The notes under the pieces: model-generated
The model's database searches: none
Seen by the model: the letters and a program-made list of their open reading frames with translations, nothing else
Told to the model about the DNA's origin: nothing
In this document: positions 31,483-39,918 of the stretch, piece after piece
Layout of the letters: every line of letters begins with the position of its first letter
How positions within the stretch are numbered: the first letter of the stretch is position 1
DNA from: JANQEA01 sp964466035
GTDB taxonomy: Bacteria > Bipolaricaulota > Bipolaricaulia > UBA7950 > UBA9294
Reading direction: 5' to 3'
Assembly: GCA_964466035.1 (NCBI GenBank)
Contig: CAYXLR010000002.1
Location: 1-64,000, forward strand
Length of the DNA stretch: 64,000 nucleotides
Position numbers and translations under genes: made by a program

Positions 31483-32739
31483 ATGGGGCAGACGTTCGCT
31501 CAGAAGGTGCTGGCCGGTAAGGCCGGGCTCGATCGCATCGAGGTCGGCCGGATCGTCGAGATCGAGCCGGACGTGTGCCTGTCGCACGACAATACCGCGG
31601 CGATCGCCAAGTTCTTCGCCGAGATCGGCGTCGAGCGGGTCAAGGATCCGGACAAGTTCGTCGTCGTCCTCGACCACGTCGTCCCCGCGGCGGAGGAGAA
31701 GTACGCCCAGAACCACAAGGAGATCCGGGAGTTCGTCGCGAAAAACGGCATCGAGCGGTTCTACGACGTCGGCGTCGGGATCTGTCATCAGGTCCTCCCG
31801 GAGAAGGGGTTCGCCCTTCCGGGTCGGCTGATCCTCGGTGCGGATTCCCACACCACCACGTACGGCGCGTTCGGCGCCTTCTCCGCCGGGATCGGTCGCT
31901 CGGAGATGGCCGTCCTGTACGCGACGTCGAGGATCTGGCTGAAGACCCCGGCGAGCTTCGAGATGGCCGTGAACGGACGGCTCGCCGATCCGGTGACGGC
32001 GAAGGACCTCGTCCTGCACATCATCGGCTCGATCGGGGCCGACGGCGCGCTGTACAAGTCGGTCGAGTACACCGGCGAGGCGATCGAAGCGATGAGCCTC
32101 GGATCGCGGATGGTCCTGTGCAACATGGCGATCGAGATGGGCGCGAAGAACGGGTACTGCGCCCCGGACGACAAGATCTACGCGTTCCTGGAGAGCCGAG
32201 CCGAAACGGAGTATACGCCCGTCTTCCCCGACGACGGCGCGGAGTACGAGCGGGTTCTCGAGTTCGACGCTTCGTCGCTCGAGCCGCAGGTCGCGAAACC
32301 GCACACGGTCGACAACGTGTCGCCGATCGGCGACGTCGTCGGGACGCCGATTCATCAAGGTCTCCTCGGCACGTGCACCAACGGACGGATCGAGGACCTC
32401 CGGCTGGCGGCGAAGATCCTCGACGGTCGGAAGGTCGCCGACGGCGTCCGGCTCCTCGTGTTGCCCGCGTCGCAGGAGATCCTGATCGACGCGCTGCGCG
32501 AGGGCCTGATCGATACATTCGTCAAGGCCGGAGCGCTGCTTCTCAACCCCGGCTGCGGCCCGTGCCTCGGGGCGCACCAGGGCGTGCTTGCTCCGGGCGA
32601 GGTGTGTCTCTCGACGGCGAACCGGAACTTCAAGGGGCGGATGGGCTCACCGGACGCCGACATCTACCTCGGCTCGCCTGCGACCGTCGCGGCGTCGGTG
32701 GTGACCGGCGTGATCACCGACCCGCGGGAGTTCTTCTAG
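31483..32739 (+). CDS. LeuC/aconitase-family hydro-lyase, large subunit
   Basis: This 418-residue [4Fe-4S] subunit has the aconitase-fold blocks VFVLDH-type VVVLDHVVPA, ILGADSHTTTYGAFGAFSAGIGRSEMA, GTCTNGRIEDL and NPGCGPCLGAHQGVLAPGE. The three cluster cysteines are in GTCTNG and GCGPC. It belongs to the short two-subunit group that includes isopropylmalate isomerase, homoaconitase, 2,3-dimethylmalate dehydratase and clostridial mesaconate hydratase. No leucine-pathway gene (leuA, leuB) is nearby. Next to citrate/citramalate-lyase genes it more probably hydrates mesaconate or citraconate to citramalate, or acts on aconitate/citrate. The partner subunit is encoded at 33006. Confidence 0.88.
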   Translation: MGQTFAQKVLAGKAGLDRIEVGRIVEIEPDVCLSHDNTAAIAKFFAEIGVERVKDPDKFVVVLDHVVPAAEEKYAQNHKEIREFVAKNGIERFYDVGVGICHQVLPEKGFALPGRLILGADSHTTTYGAFGAFSAGIGRSEMAVLYATSRIWLKTPASFEMAVNGRLADPVTAKDLVLHIIGSIGADGALYKSVEYTGEAIEAMSLGSRMVLCNMAIEMGAKNGYCAPDDKIYAFLESRAETEYTPVFPDDGAEYERVLEFDASSLEPQVAKPHTVDNVSPIGDVVGTPIHQGLLGTCTNGRIEDLRLAAKILDGRKVADGVRLLVLPASQEILIDALREGLIDTFVKAGALLLNPGCGPCLGAHQGVLAPGEVCLSTANRNFKGRMGSPDADIYLGSPATVAASVVTGVITDPREFF

Positions 32740-32766
32740 AGCGAGCGAAGGAGGATACACAAGCAT

Positions 32767-32966
32767 CAACCGCAGAGAACGCAGAGGGACGCCGAGGCGC
32801 AAAGACAGACCAGAGAATCAACAGCAGAAACATGAAGAGACATGAAGGAGAGGCAGAGACCAAGGCTGTTGTGAGTTTGGATTTCTCCCTCCGCGTTCTT
32901 CTCATTCTCCATGGTGGACCGGTTGGGGTTTGCCCTTCTCAGCGTTCTCTGCGCTCTCTGCGGTGA
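32767..32966. mobile_element. MITE-like inverted-repeat element between the two hydro-lyase genes
   Basis: The left end AACCGCAGAGAACGCAGAG (about 32768-32786) and the right end CGTTCTCTGCGCTCTCTGCGGT (last part 32943-32964) are inverted copies of the CCGCAGAGNNCGCAGAG type. That string is found dispersed in many environmental bacterial genomes. The interior (including GCCGAGGCGCAAAGAC) has no coding frame. At about 200 bases without a transposase gene it fits a non-autonomous miniature element. It pushes apart two genes that are normally adjacent or overlapping. Confidence 0.7.
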
Positions 32967-33005
32967 AGGCTCGTGAAGGCTGTTGAGTGCGATGCAGGAG
33001 GTTCG

Positions 33006-33494
33006 ATGAGCGAAGGACGTGTCTGGAAGTACGGCGACGACGTGAACACCGACGTGATCTTCCCCGGGAAGTACACGTACCAGCCGATGGAGCCGGAGGA
33101 GATGGCACAGCACGCGATGGAGGATCTCGATCCCGGCTTCGCGGAGAACGTGCGGCCGGGCGACGTCATCGTGGCCGGGAAGAACTTCGGCTGCGGCTCG
33201 TCGCGCGAGCAGGCGGCGACCTGCCTGAAGGCAGCCGGCGTCGCGGCGGTCGTCGCCGAGTCGTTCTCGCGGATCTTCTTCCGCAACGCGATCAACAACG
33301 GCCTCCCGGTGATCGAGCTCGCCAGCGGAACCGGTTCGATCGAGAAGGGCGACGCGGTCGAAGTCGACTTCGAGCTCGGCGTCGTGCGGCACGAGGGATC
33401 GGAGCACCGCTTCCCGCCGCTCCCGCCCGAGGTGCTCGCCATCCTCGAGGACGGCGGCCTGATCCCTCACGTGAAGAGGGTGCTGGCTGGGTAG
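33006..33494 (+). CDS. LeuD/aconitase-family hydro-lyase, small subunit
   Basis: This 162-residue swivel-domain subunit completes the enzyme with the large subunit at 31483. Family motifs are DDVNTDVIFPGKYTY, GKNFGCGSSREQAATCLKAAGV and SFSRIFFRNAINNGLPVIE. The loop after NTDVIFPGK, which helps set substrate specificity in LeuD/HacB proteins, reads YTYQPM, unlike the forms I know for isopropylmalate or homoaconitate enzymes. The ATG at 33006 follows AGGAGG. A 266-base interval with an inverted-repeat element separates it from the large-subunit gene. Confidence 0.9.
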   Translation: MSEGRVWKYGDDVNTDVIFPGKYTYQPMEPEEMAQHAMEDLDPGFAENVRPGDVIVAGKNFGCGSSREQAATCLKAAGVAAVVAESFSRIFFRNAINNGLPVIELASGTGSIEKGDAVEVDFELGVVRHEGSEHRFPPLPPEVLAILEDGGLIPHVKRVLAG

Positions 33495-33538
33495 GCAAGG
33501 AGGCTTCTGGCGACGGAACCCCAGCTTGGAGTGCAGTG

Positions 33539-34066
33539 ATGCTCAGAGATCTCTACTTCTTCGAGATCCCGATCTACCGAATGTCGGAGAAGAGCTTCAA
33601 CGACAAGTACGACCGCGATCTTGAGAGGCACTGGCAATGCCTCGAAGATGCTTCTGGTGTTCCTTGTGACAAGATGTCAGACCGCCTGCGCATGTTGTCG
33701 GAAAACCACTTCTGGGAGACCTATGGGACTCCTTGGCGATTCAACCAGATCGTTGGATGGATCCGCCTCTACGTTTTGGGTTCCCAGATTCGCGGAGAAA
33801 CCTGGATGTGCAGAGCCAAGCGCTACACGAGGAACGGTCGTCGGCGATACAGGTTCTTTGGAAAGGCGTTCGAGATGTCTTGCTCGAAGGATATGACGTC
33901 AGCGGAGCTCGGCGCGGAAGTCGAGGATCGCCTACGAAGCTGTGTGAAAAACTTCCGAAGTGGAAAGATGCACGTTGACCTTGAATGTTTCATGACCGCT
34001 TCGCAGTTTCTGAACTGGCGCAGCCTCGTCGACAGCGGTAGATCCCACTGGATGAGCGAGGAGTAG
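33539..34066 (+). CDS. Hypothetical protein, 175 aa
   Basis: The product starts MLRDLYFFEIPIYRMSEKSF and is a soluble, charged protein with several aromatic residues (HFWETYGTPWRFNQIVGWIRLYVLG) and six or so cysteines spread along it. There is no signal peptide or membrane helix. The ATG at 33539 lies behind no strong ribosome-binding site, but the frame is open from there to the stop and codon use looks coding. It ends seven bases before the next gene. I do not recognise the family. Confidence 0.55.
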   Translation: MLRDLYFFEIPIYRMSEKSFNDKYDRDLERHWQCLEDASGVPCDKMSDRLRMLSENHFWETYGTPWRFNQIVGWIRLYVLGSQIRGETWMCRAKRYTRNGRRRYRFFGKAFEMSCSKDMTSAELGAEVEDRLRSCVKNFRSGKMHVDLECFMTASQFLNWRSLVDSGRSHWMSEE

Positions 34067-34072
34067 AGCGAC

Positions 34073-34447
34073 GTGCCTGAATACGACATCACGATCGAGA
34101 TCTTCGAGGGCAAGGGCGCGACGATCACAGGGCCCCCGTTTCCCGATCTGGCGAAGGAAGGCCTCTGTGCCTGGATGCTCGGCGACGAGAAGGAGCCGGA
34201 GAAGAAGGTCGGTGACACGTTCCGGTATCCCGAGGATCTCGGGAAGATGTGCCCGTGGCTGGTCGACAGCCTGTCGGGGTTCCTCCGCGCGCTCGAGCAC
34301 GGCGCCACCCTCGGCTGGCGGTATCGAGGCACGCCGTACGAGAAGGAGATCGATCCCGAAGGGGTGACGACGGAGTTCGTCCGTTGCCCCGACCCGACGG
34401 CTTCGGGCGTCGTAGTCAAGATCACGAGGACGGCTCTGCCGGGATAG
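34073..34447 (+). CDS. TIGR04076-like small protein, 124 aa
   Basis: The C-terminal half has CPWLVDSLSGFLRALEHGA and the closing FVRCPDPTASGVVVKITR, which resemble TIGR04076 proteins of anaerobes (a Cys-Pro motif, then a CPDP motif before the last strand). The N-terminal half (MPEYDITIEIFEGKG) forms a likely beta strand pair as in that family. Function is unknown. The GTG start at 34073 comes seven bases after the stop of the preceding gene. Confidence 0.6.
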   Translation: MPEYDITIEIFEGKGATITGPPFPDLAKEGLCAWMLGDEKEPEKKVGDTFRYPEDLGKMCPWLVDSLSGFLRALEHGATLGWRYRGTPYEKEIDPEGVTTEFVRCPDPTASGVVVKITRTALPG

Positions 34448-34457
34448 CGTCTGCTGC

Positions 34458-34471
34458 TCGCGTTAACGCGA
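34458..34471. repeat. Perfect 14-bp palindrome
   Basis: TCGCGTTAACGCGA is fully self-complementary and lies about 50 bases before the secreted-protein gene at 34523. It could be an operator, but no nearby -10/-35 pair confirms this. Confidence 0.4.
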
Positions 34472-34522
34472 ACAAACTGGGGATCGAGGCGCGGTGCCTG
34501 CACGAAAGCCTCGGGAGGGATC

Positions 34523-35041
34523 ATGGATCACTGGAGAAGGGCTGCCCCGATCGTTCTGACCGCCGTCGTGGCACTCGCCGTCGCAGCGTTGAGTCAGGAG
34601 CTGGCCGAGCCGCTGGATGCCTTCGAACCGCTTGTCGGAACGTCGTGGATCGGTCGCTTCACGAGCTCGCCTGCTCCGCCGTTCGACCACCATATCGAGT
34701 GGAAAGCGATCCTGAATGGTCAGGTCGCTCAGTGGACGAAGCACGTCGAAGCGGTCGACTTCACGATGGAAACCTACTTCTACTGGGACGCTGAGCTCGG
34801 GACCGTCGCGTTCACTCAGCTGGCCAACAACGGGATCCACAGCAAGGGCGTGGTCGAGTTCGAGGACAGAGGCATCGCGCTCGTCGGCGTCGCGATGCAG
34901 ACCTGGGGCCTCGCGGAATTCAGGCAGACCTTCGAGGTTATGGAGGATGGGACGCTCGAAGACCGCTACTACAGCCGCTGCGGAGCGGACTGGTCTCCGG
35001 AACACGTGATCGTATACCGGACCGAAGCGGACGAGGTGTAG
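34523..35041 (+). CDS. Exported DUF1579-like protein of unknown function, 172 aa
   Basis: A hydrophobic N-terminus (IVLTAVVALAVAALS) looks like a signal peptide. The mature region has LDAFEPLVGTSWIGRFTSSP, then strands such as HIEWKAILNGQVAQWTKHV, TMETYFYWDAELGTVAFTQL and QTFEVMEDGTLEDRYYSRC. The opening L-x-P-L-V-G-x-x-W and the following beta-rich pattern are reminiscent of DUF1579 or lipocalin-like proteins, which bind small molecules. The ATG follows GGGAGGG. No operon partner is evident. Confidence 0.65.
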   Translation: MDHWRRAAPIVLTAVVALAVAALSQELAEPLDAFEPLVGTSWIGRFTSSPAPPFDHHIEWKAILNGQVAQWTKHVEAVDFTMETYFYWDAELGTVAFTQLANNGIHSKGVVEFEDRGIALVGVAMQTWGLAEFRQTFEVMEDGTLEDRYYSRCGADWSPEHVIVYRTEADEV

Positions 35042-35173
35042 CGGAGCTGCGTACAGCGGTAGAGTCAGGACCTCGGTGCGCTGGTCAACTCTGGTGCCAG
35101 CAGGTGGGCCTCGGATGGATGGATGAAGACGATCGAATCGCGACCGGATTGAATGGTCACAAAGGAGCTCATC

Positions 35174-35647
35174 ATGCCGGTTCGATACGCGCACACGAAC
35201 CTGATCGTGAGAGACTGGCGGCAACTGGCTGCGTTCTACCAGGACGTCTTCGGCTGTGTGCCGGTTCCGCCGGAGCGGGAACTGTCCGGCGAGTGGCTAG
35301 ACAAGGCGACCGGGCTTTCCGGGGCGCGCATCACCGGAGTCCATCTCCGCCTTCCCGGCTACGGGAACGACGGGCCGACGCTCGAGATCTTCCAGTACGA
35401 CGACATGCCGGAGCGGCCGCCAGTCGCTCCGAATCTCCCCGGCTTCGCGCACGTCGCGTTCGCGGTCGACGACGTTGAGGCCACGGCGCGAGCGGTCTTC
35501 GCCCACGGCGGCTCCGCGGTCGGCGAGCTGACGACGCGTGAGCTGCCCGGCGTCGGGGTGATCACCTTCCGGTACGTCGCCGATCCGGAGGGAAACCTGA
35601 TCGAGCTGCAGCACTGGGAGAAGCCACCGACGGAGGGACGGTCCTAG
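35174..35647 (+). CDS. VOC family (glyoxalase-like) protein, 157 aa
   Basis: The product begins MPVRYAHTNLIVRDWRQLAAFYQDVFG, the classic first half of a vicinal-oxygen-chelate module, and ends with GFAHVAFAVDDVEATARAVFAHGG and YVADPEGNLIELQHW. The metal ligands expected for this fold (His7 near the start, Glu in LIELQ) are present. VOC enzymes include lyases, dioxygenases and epimerases; the substrate cannot be told. ATG 35174 is preferred over an in-frame GTG/ATG at 35153 because AAAGGAG lies nine bases upstream. Confidence 0.88.
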   Translation: MPVRYAHTNLIVRDWRQLAAFYQDVFGCVPVPPERELSGEWLDKATGLSGARITGVHLRLPGYGNDGPTLEIFQYDDMPERPPVAPNLPGFAHVAFAVDDVEATARAVFAHGGSAVGELTTRELPGVGVITFRYVADPEGNLIELQHWEKPPTEGRS

Positions 35648-35884
35648 GAGTTGTTCGAGATGGGTCCTACGCACCGACCCGGCTGCACCGTCCGTCGTGT
35701 GGCGGCCGGGGCGACCAGGTCAAACCCAACGTCTGTGGACTGACGATTCGCCCTCGCCGGCCTTGTCTGTTAGGGTGTGGTAGGCTCTCGACGGATGCGA
35801 AGGGGCCATCGTGAAGCAGATCCTTCCGTACAGGCTGTGTCCGGTCGTTTTCACCGACTCGGCGGCCTTGATCGCGTTGGGGGC

Positions 35885-37675
35885 ATGGCTGTGAGAAACG
35901 AGAGCGCTTCGGCCGGAGGCGGACCGAGCCGGAGGATCTTGCGCTCGCTGGCGCCTTTCGCGATGGCTGCTCTGATGCTCCTGCTAGGGAGTGCCGCACC
36001 TAGTGGGGAGTTCGATGCGGGCTCGAGCATCGAACTGACGTCACTGACCGAAGAGCAGGTCGAGAACGTCGCGGTGCTCGGCATGGTGTGGGGCTTCTTG
36101 AAGTACCATCACCCCGCTGTCGCTGGGGGTGAGTTCCAGTGGGACGACGAGCTGTTCCGCGTGCTCCCTGACATCTTGGCTGCCCCCGACCTCGATACCT
36201 GCCGGCACGTCCTTTCCCAGTGGGTGGATCGGCTCGGGGTACCTGAGGAGTGTGACCCGTGTGCGAAGGCGCCGGCTGACGTCCATCTTCTCCCGCCGCT
36301 TGAGTGGACGAACGATGCCGAGCTGCTCGGTCCCGAACTTGCGCGGCAACTCCAGCAGGTCCACGCCTTCCGCTACGCTGCCAGGGAGCAGCATTACGTT
36401 TCCCAGGTCCCGGTCGTCCGCAATCCGCTGTTCGACGGCGAGCACGCCTACCCTGACCAGCGGCCGCCTGATGCCGGCTTTCGCGTTTTGGCGCTCCTGC
36501 GCCTCTGGAACATTATCGAGTACTGGTTCCCGTACCGTGATCAGATCGACGGCGATTGGCCTGCCGTCCTTCGCGAGATGCTTCCACGTTTCGTTGCTGC
36601 CGCCGATTGGGACACCTACCGGCTCGCCCTGCTCGCTCTGCTCGCGCGCGTCGGCGACGCCCATGCCAACCTTTGGTCGGAACTCGAAGTCCGGCCGCCT
36701 CGCGGCGACTGTTATTGGCCGTTCGCGCTGCGGTTCGTGGAGGGTCGGCTAACGGTAACGCAGTTCACCGATGCCGTGAGGGGGCCTGCGTCCGGGCTCG
36801 AGATCGGCGACGTGATTCGGGCGGTCGACGGACGGCCGGTCGATGCGCTGGTCGCGGAACGGTCGCCGTACTACTGCGCGTCCAACGAGGCCGGCCGATT
36901 GCGCGACATCGCGCGGTTCTTCCCGCGCGGCGAGTGCGGGGAGAGCGAGCTCACGATCGAGCGGGACGGAGACGTACGGACCGTCGTCGTGCGTCGGTTC
37001 GCCGGTGAGCTAGTATTCGCTCCCCACGATCGGCCGGGCGAGACGTTTCAGCTGCTGTCCCCGGAGGTGGCGTACCTGAAGCTGTCGAGCGTCCGCGTTG
37101 AGGACGTCCCCACGTACGTCGAGCAGGCCGCCGGCACACGCGGCCTGGTGATCGATATCCGCAACTACCCCTCGGGGTTTGTGGTCTTTGAACTGGGATC
37201 TCGTTTGGTCCGAGAGCCGACGCCGTTCGCCCGGTTCACCGTGGGGGATCTCGACAACCCAGGTGCCTTCACGTGGACCGGGGTGTACACGCTTGAACCC
37301 GTCTCGCCCGGCTACCGGGGGACAGTGGCGATCCTGGTCGACGAGCTCTCGATGAGCGCAGCCGAGTACACGGCCATGGCGCTTCGTGTGGCTCCGGCGG
37401 CGGTAGTGGTCGGCAGCACAACCACCGGCGCCGACGGCAACGTGTCGCGCATTCCGCTACCAGGCGGCCTCCAGGCGCTCATGAGCGGGATCGGCGTCTT
37501 CTACCACGACAAGACGCCGACCCAACGGATCGGCATCGTCCCGGACATCGTTGCTGCGCCGACGGTCGAAGGGATCCGCGCCGGCCGCGACGAAGTTCTG
37601 GAGGCGGCCCTCCGGCACATCCTCGGACCCAACGCCGACGAGAAAGCGATCCGCGCGATGGCCCTGCGCCGTTGA
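35885..37675 (+). CDS. S41-type (tail-specific-like) peptidase with PDZ segment, exported
   Basis: The 596-residue product has a signal-anchor near residues 18-38 (SLAPFAMAALMLLLGSAA). A helical region follows, with LGMVWGFLKYHHPAV and LWNIIEYWFPYRDQIDGDW as in a subgroup of S41 proteins. A PDZ-like part (EIGDVIRAVDGRPVDALVAE) precedes the S41 core with VAYLKLSSVRVEDV, GLVIDIRNYPS and VDELSMSAAEYTAMAL, where the Ser of SMSAAE is the expected nucleophile, then GSTTTGADGNVSRIPLPGG. It should degrade or process proteins in the envelope. The start at 35885 removes an unconvincing 36-residue extension. It stands alone. Confidence 0.84.
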   Translation: MAVRNESASAGGGPSRRILRSLAPFAMAALMLLLGSAAPSGEFDAGSSIELTSLTEEQVENVAVLGMVWGFLKYHHPAVAGGEFQWDDELFRVLPDILAAPDLDTCRHVLSQWVDRLGVPEECDPCAKAPADVHLLPPLEWTNDAELLGPELARQLQQVHAFRYAAREQHYVSQVPVVRNPLFDGEHAYPDQRPPDAGFRVLALLRLWNIIEYWFPYRDQIDGDWPAVLREMLPRFVAAADWDTYRLALLALLARVGDAHANLWSELEVRPPRGDCYWPFALRFVEGRLTVTQFTDAVRGPASGLEIGDVIRAVDGRPVDALVAERSPYYCASNEAGRLRDIARFFPRGECGESELTIERDGDVRTVVVRRFAGELVFAPHDRPGETFQLLSPEVAYLKLSSVRVEDVPTYVEQAAGTRGLVIDIRNYPSGFVVFELGSRLVREPTPFARFTVGDLDNPGAFTWTGVYTLEPVSPGYRGTVAILVDELSMSAAEYTAMALRVAPAAVVVGSTTTGADGNVSRIPLPGGLQALMSGIGVFYHDKTPTQRIGIVPDIVAAPTVEGIRAGRDEVLEAALRHILGPNADEKAIRAMALRR

Positions 37676-37744
37676 CGCGCCGCCAAGGGTCACTCTGAGT
37701 GGACGCTCACGAGAGACCGAAGACTTGAAGAAAGGAGGACGTTC

Positions 37745-38047
37745 ATGCCGGAATTCGGATCCCCGTTCTCGGGGTTGGCGAACGATCGGAAGGTGACGCA
37801 CGAGGAGCTCATCCGCGCGATTCGGTTCATGATCGCCGCGGAGTACGAGGCGATTCAGCTGTACATGCAGCTGGCCGAATCGACGGACAACGAGCTCGCG
37901 ATCGAAGTCCTCAAGGACATCGCTGACGAGGAGCGCGTGCACGCCGGCGAGTTCCTCCGGCTCCTCCACGAGCTGGCTCCCGACGAGGAGGCGTTTTACG
38001 CGGAGGGAGCCGAGGAGGTCGAAGAGGAGATCTCGAAGGCGGAGTGA
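37745..38047 (+). CDS. Ferritin-like (encapsulated-ferritin/rubrerythrin-type) protein, 100 aa
   Basis: The product has two long helices. The first is ELIRAIRFMIAAEYEAIQLYMQLAESTD and the second IEVLKDIADEERVHAGEFLRLLHELAP. The Glu in AAEYEA and the Glu/His in DEERVHA are the di-iron ligands of ferritin-like half-domains, so two chains would need to dimerise to build a site. Size and pattern match the ferritin-like cargo proteins often found beside encapsulin, but no encapsulin gene follows here. The ATG comes after AAAGGAGG. A role in iron storage or peroxide defence is likely for an anaerobe. Confidence 0.85.
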   Translation: MPEFGSPFSGLANDRKVTHEELIRAIRFMIAAEYEAIQLYMQLAESTDNELAIEVLKDIADEERVHAGEFLRLLHELAPDEEAFYAEGAEEVEEEISKAE

Positions 38048-38124
38048 AGCGCAACGTCCTTCCGAGAACGCAGGTGCGGAAGGGCTCGCACGGAGCGGCT
38101 CGCCTGTGCCCAGGCGTCCAAGTC

Positions 38125-38622
38125 TTACCCCGGGCCGTCCCGGTGTTGCTTCTCGCGAAGGGCGGCCTCGACCGACTTGGGCACGAACGTCGACACGTCG
38201 CCGCCGTACCGACAGATCTCCTTGACGATCGACGACGACAGGAAGCTGTACCGCTTCGCGGTCATGAAGAAGACCGACTCGAACTCCGGCGCCATGTCGC
38301 GATTGGTCAGCGCCATCTGAAACTCGTACTCGAAGTCGGAATTGGCGCGAAGGCCGCGGACGATCGCGTCGGCGCCCCGCTCGCGGGCGCAGTCGACGAG
38401 CAGGCCGTCGAAGCTGATCACCTCGATTCCGTTGACCCCTTCCTCGGCGAGGGCGGCCCGGGTGAGCTCGACCCGCTCCTCGAGCGGGAAGTACGGCCGC
38501 TTGTGCGGATTGGCGACGACGGCGACGTACAGGGTGTCGAACAGCTTCCGCGCCCGACGAGCGATGTCGATGTGCCCGTGCGTGATCGGGTCGAAGCTGC
38601 CGGGATAGACGGCGATGGCCAT
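38125..38622 (-). CDS. coaD: Phosphopantetheine adenylyltransferase
   Basis: CoaD joins 4'-phosphopantetheine and ATP to form dephospho-CoA, the penultimate step of CoA synthesis. The 165-residue product starts MAIAVYPGSFDPITHGHIDI, with the HxGH nucleotidyltransferase motif T-H-G-H, and has the family blocks GLRANSDFEYEFQMALTNR and YSFLSSSIVKEI. Length is standard. It has its own promoter within the intergenic space before it and is not part of the pnp operon, although it follows the M16 gene on the same strand. Confidence 0.95.
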   Translation of the reverse strand: MAIAVYPGSFDPITHGHIDIARRARKLFDTLYVAVVANPHKRPYFPLEERVELTRAALAEEGVNGIEVISFDGLLVDCARERGADAIVRGLRANSDFEYEFQMALTNRDMAPEFESVFFMTAKRYSFLSSSIVKEICRYGGDVSTFVPKSVEAALREKQHRDGPG

Positions 38623-38631
38623 GGCGGCCCT

Positions 38632-38660
38632 ATGGTACCGACGGGGTCTCGAAACGGCAA
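38632..38660 (-). promoter_or_regulatory. coaD promoter (near-leaderless)
   Basis: On the minus strand TTGCCG (38655-38660) and TACCAT (38632-38637) are spaced by 17 bases. The ATG at 38622 comes nine bases after the -10, leaving a leader of about two or three bases. Confidence 0.6.
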
Positions 38661-38664
38661 CGCG

Positions 38665-39918
38665 TCAGGCGGCCGGCCCGATGGTCGTCAGATTGATCGC
38701 GTCCGGCCGAAGATACTGCGCGACGACCCGCAGGGCCTCCTCCTGATCGACCCGATCGAGCCGGGCGATCAGCTGGTCCGGCGAGAGGATCTCGCGGAGG
38801 TGCATCGCGGTGGTCGCCAGCCGGAGGGCGCGGTTGCCGTTCGTCTCCAGGCCGAGGATCAGGTGACCGCGGAGCTTCGCCTTCGCCAGTTCGAGCTCGT
38901 CCTCGGGGATCGGCTCGGTTCTCAGGCGCTCGAACTCGGCCGAGACGAGGTCGACGACCGGGGAGACCGTCCGCGGCGCGACACCGGCGTAGGTCAGCCA
39001 GAGGCCGCAATCGGAATAGCAGGTGAGGTTACTCGCGACGGCGTAGGCGAGACCGCGATCCTCGCGGACCGATCGGAAGAGCCGGGAGCTCGGCCCGTCG
39101 CCGAGGACCGAGTTGACGATCTCGAGCGGGAACCGGTCGTCGTTGGGGGAATCCGGCCCCGCGAGGCCGAAGTAGACGTGCGTCTGGCCGGTCGGACGTT
39201 CGTGATGGGACCGCTCCGGATGGAAGACCGGGGCGGTCCGCGGCACCGGGATCTCCGCGCCGTTCTCGGCGGCACCGAACAGCTCTTCGGCCTGGTCCAC
39301 GAGGGGGCCTGTCTTCACGGCGCCGCAGGCGACGAGGATCGCGTTCTCGGGGCGGTAGTAGCGCGCGTGGTGCGAGGCGACTTCCGATCTCGTCGCTGCG
39401 GCGATCGCCTCCTGCGTGCCGAGGACCGGGTGGGAGAGCGGGTGTCCGTCGTTCCACAGGCCGGCCGAGAACAGGTCGTACGCCGACTGCTCGGGGTCGT
39501 CCAGGTGGCCGCGGATCTCCTCGAGGACGACGTTCCGTTCGCGTTCGATCTGGTCGGCGTCGAACCTCGGTGCGAACACGAGGTCGGCGAGGACGTCGAC
39601 CGCGGTCGGGAGTCCGTCGACCGGCACGTCGGCGTAGTAGAACGTCGATTCCTTGCCGGTCGCGGCGTTCAGGTGCCCCCCGACCGCGTCGATCTCGCGG
39701 GAGATCCGGTTGGCGTCGCGCCGGGCCGTCCCCTTGAACGCGAGGTGCTCGATGAAGTGGGCGATTCCGGGGGCGCCGGGCGGGTCGTCCCGACTTCCGA
39801 CACGGACCCAGAGTCCGACGGAAACGGAACGGGACAGCGGAACCTCTTCGACGAGGATCCGCAGTCCGTTCTCCAACTCCGCTTCGTGGGCTCCTTCGTA
39901 GAGCTCGCGTGCTACCAA
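38665..39918 (-). CDS. M16 family zinc metallopeptidase (PepR/YmxG-like)
   Basis: The 417-residue product has the inverted zinc motif HxxEH in GIAHFIEHLAFKGT (His54, Glu57, His58), preceded by SVSVGLWVRVGSRDDP, and the second half has YFGLAGPDSPNDDRF and LGDGPSSRLFRSVREDRGLAYAV. Genes of this type follow pnp in many bacteria. The TTG at 39918 overlaps the pnp stop and gives the usual N-terminus before LENGLRILVEEVP; GAGGA precedes it. The role in the cell is not established; it may process peptides or damaged proteins. Confidence 0.9.
   Translation of the reverse strand: MVARELYEGAHEAELENGLRILVEEVPLSRSVSVGLWVRVGSRDDPPGAPGIAHFIEHLAFKGTARRDANRISREIDAVGGHLNAATGKESTFYYADVPVDGLPTAVDVLADLVFAPRFDADQIERERNVVLEEIRGHLDDPEQSAYDLFSAGLWNDGHPLSHPVLGTQEAIAAATRSEVASHHARYYRPENAILVACGAVKTGPLVDQAEELFGAAENGAEIPVPRTAPVFHPERSHHERPTGQTHVYFGLAGPDSPNDDRFPLEIVNSVLGDGPSSRLFRSVREDRGLAYAVASNLTCYSDCGLWLTYAGVAPRTVSPVVDLVSAEFERLRTEPIPEDELELAKAKLRGHLILGLETNGNRALRLATTAMHLREILSPDQLIARLDRVDQEEALRVVAQYLRPDAINLTTIGPAA

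Noticed and set aside
31483..33494. leuCD as part of a leucine biosynthesis operon
   Set aside because: leuA and leuB are absent and the operon partners are citrate/citramalate-lyase genes, so a catabolic hydro-lyase is favoured, although not proved.
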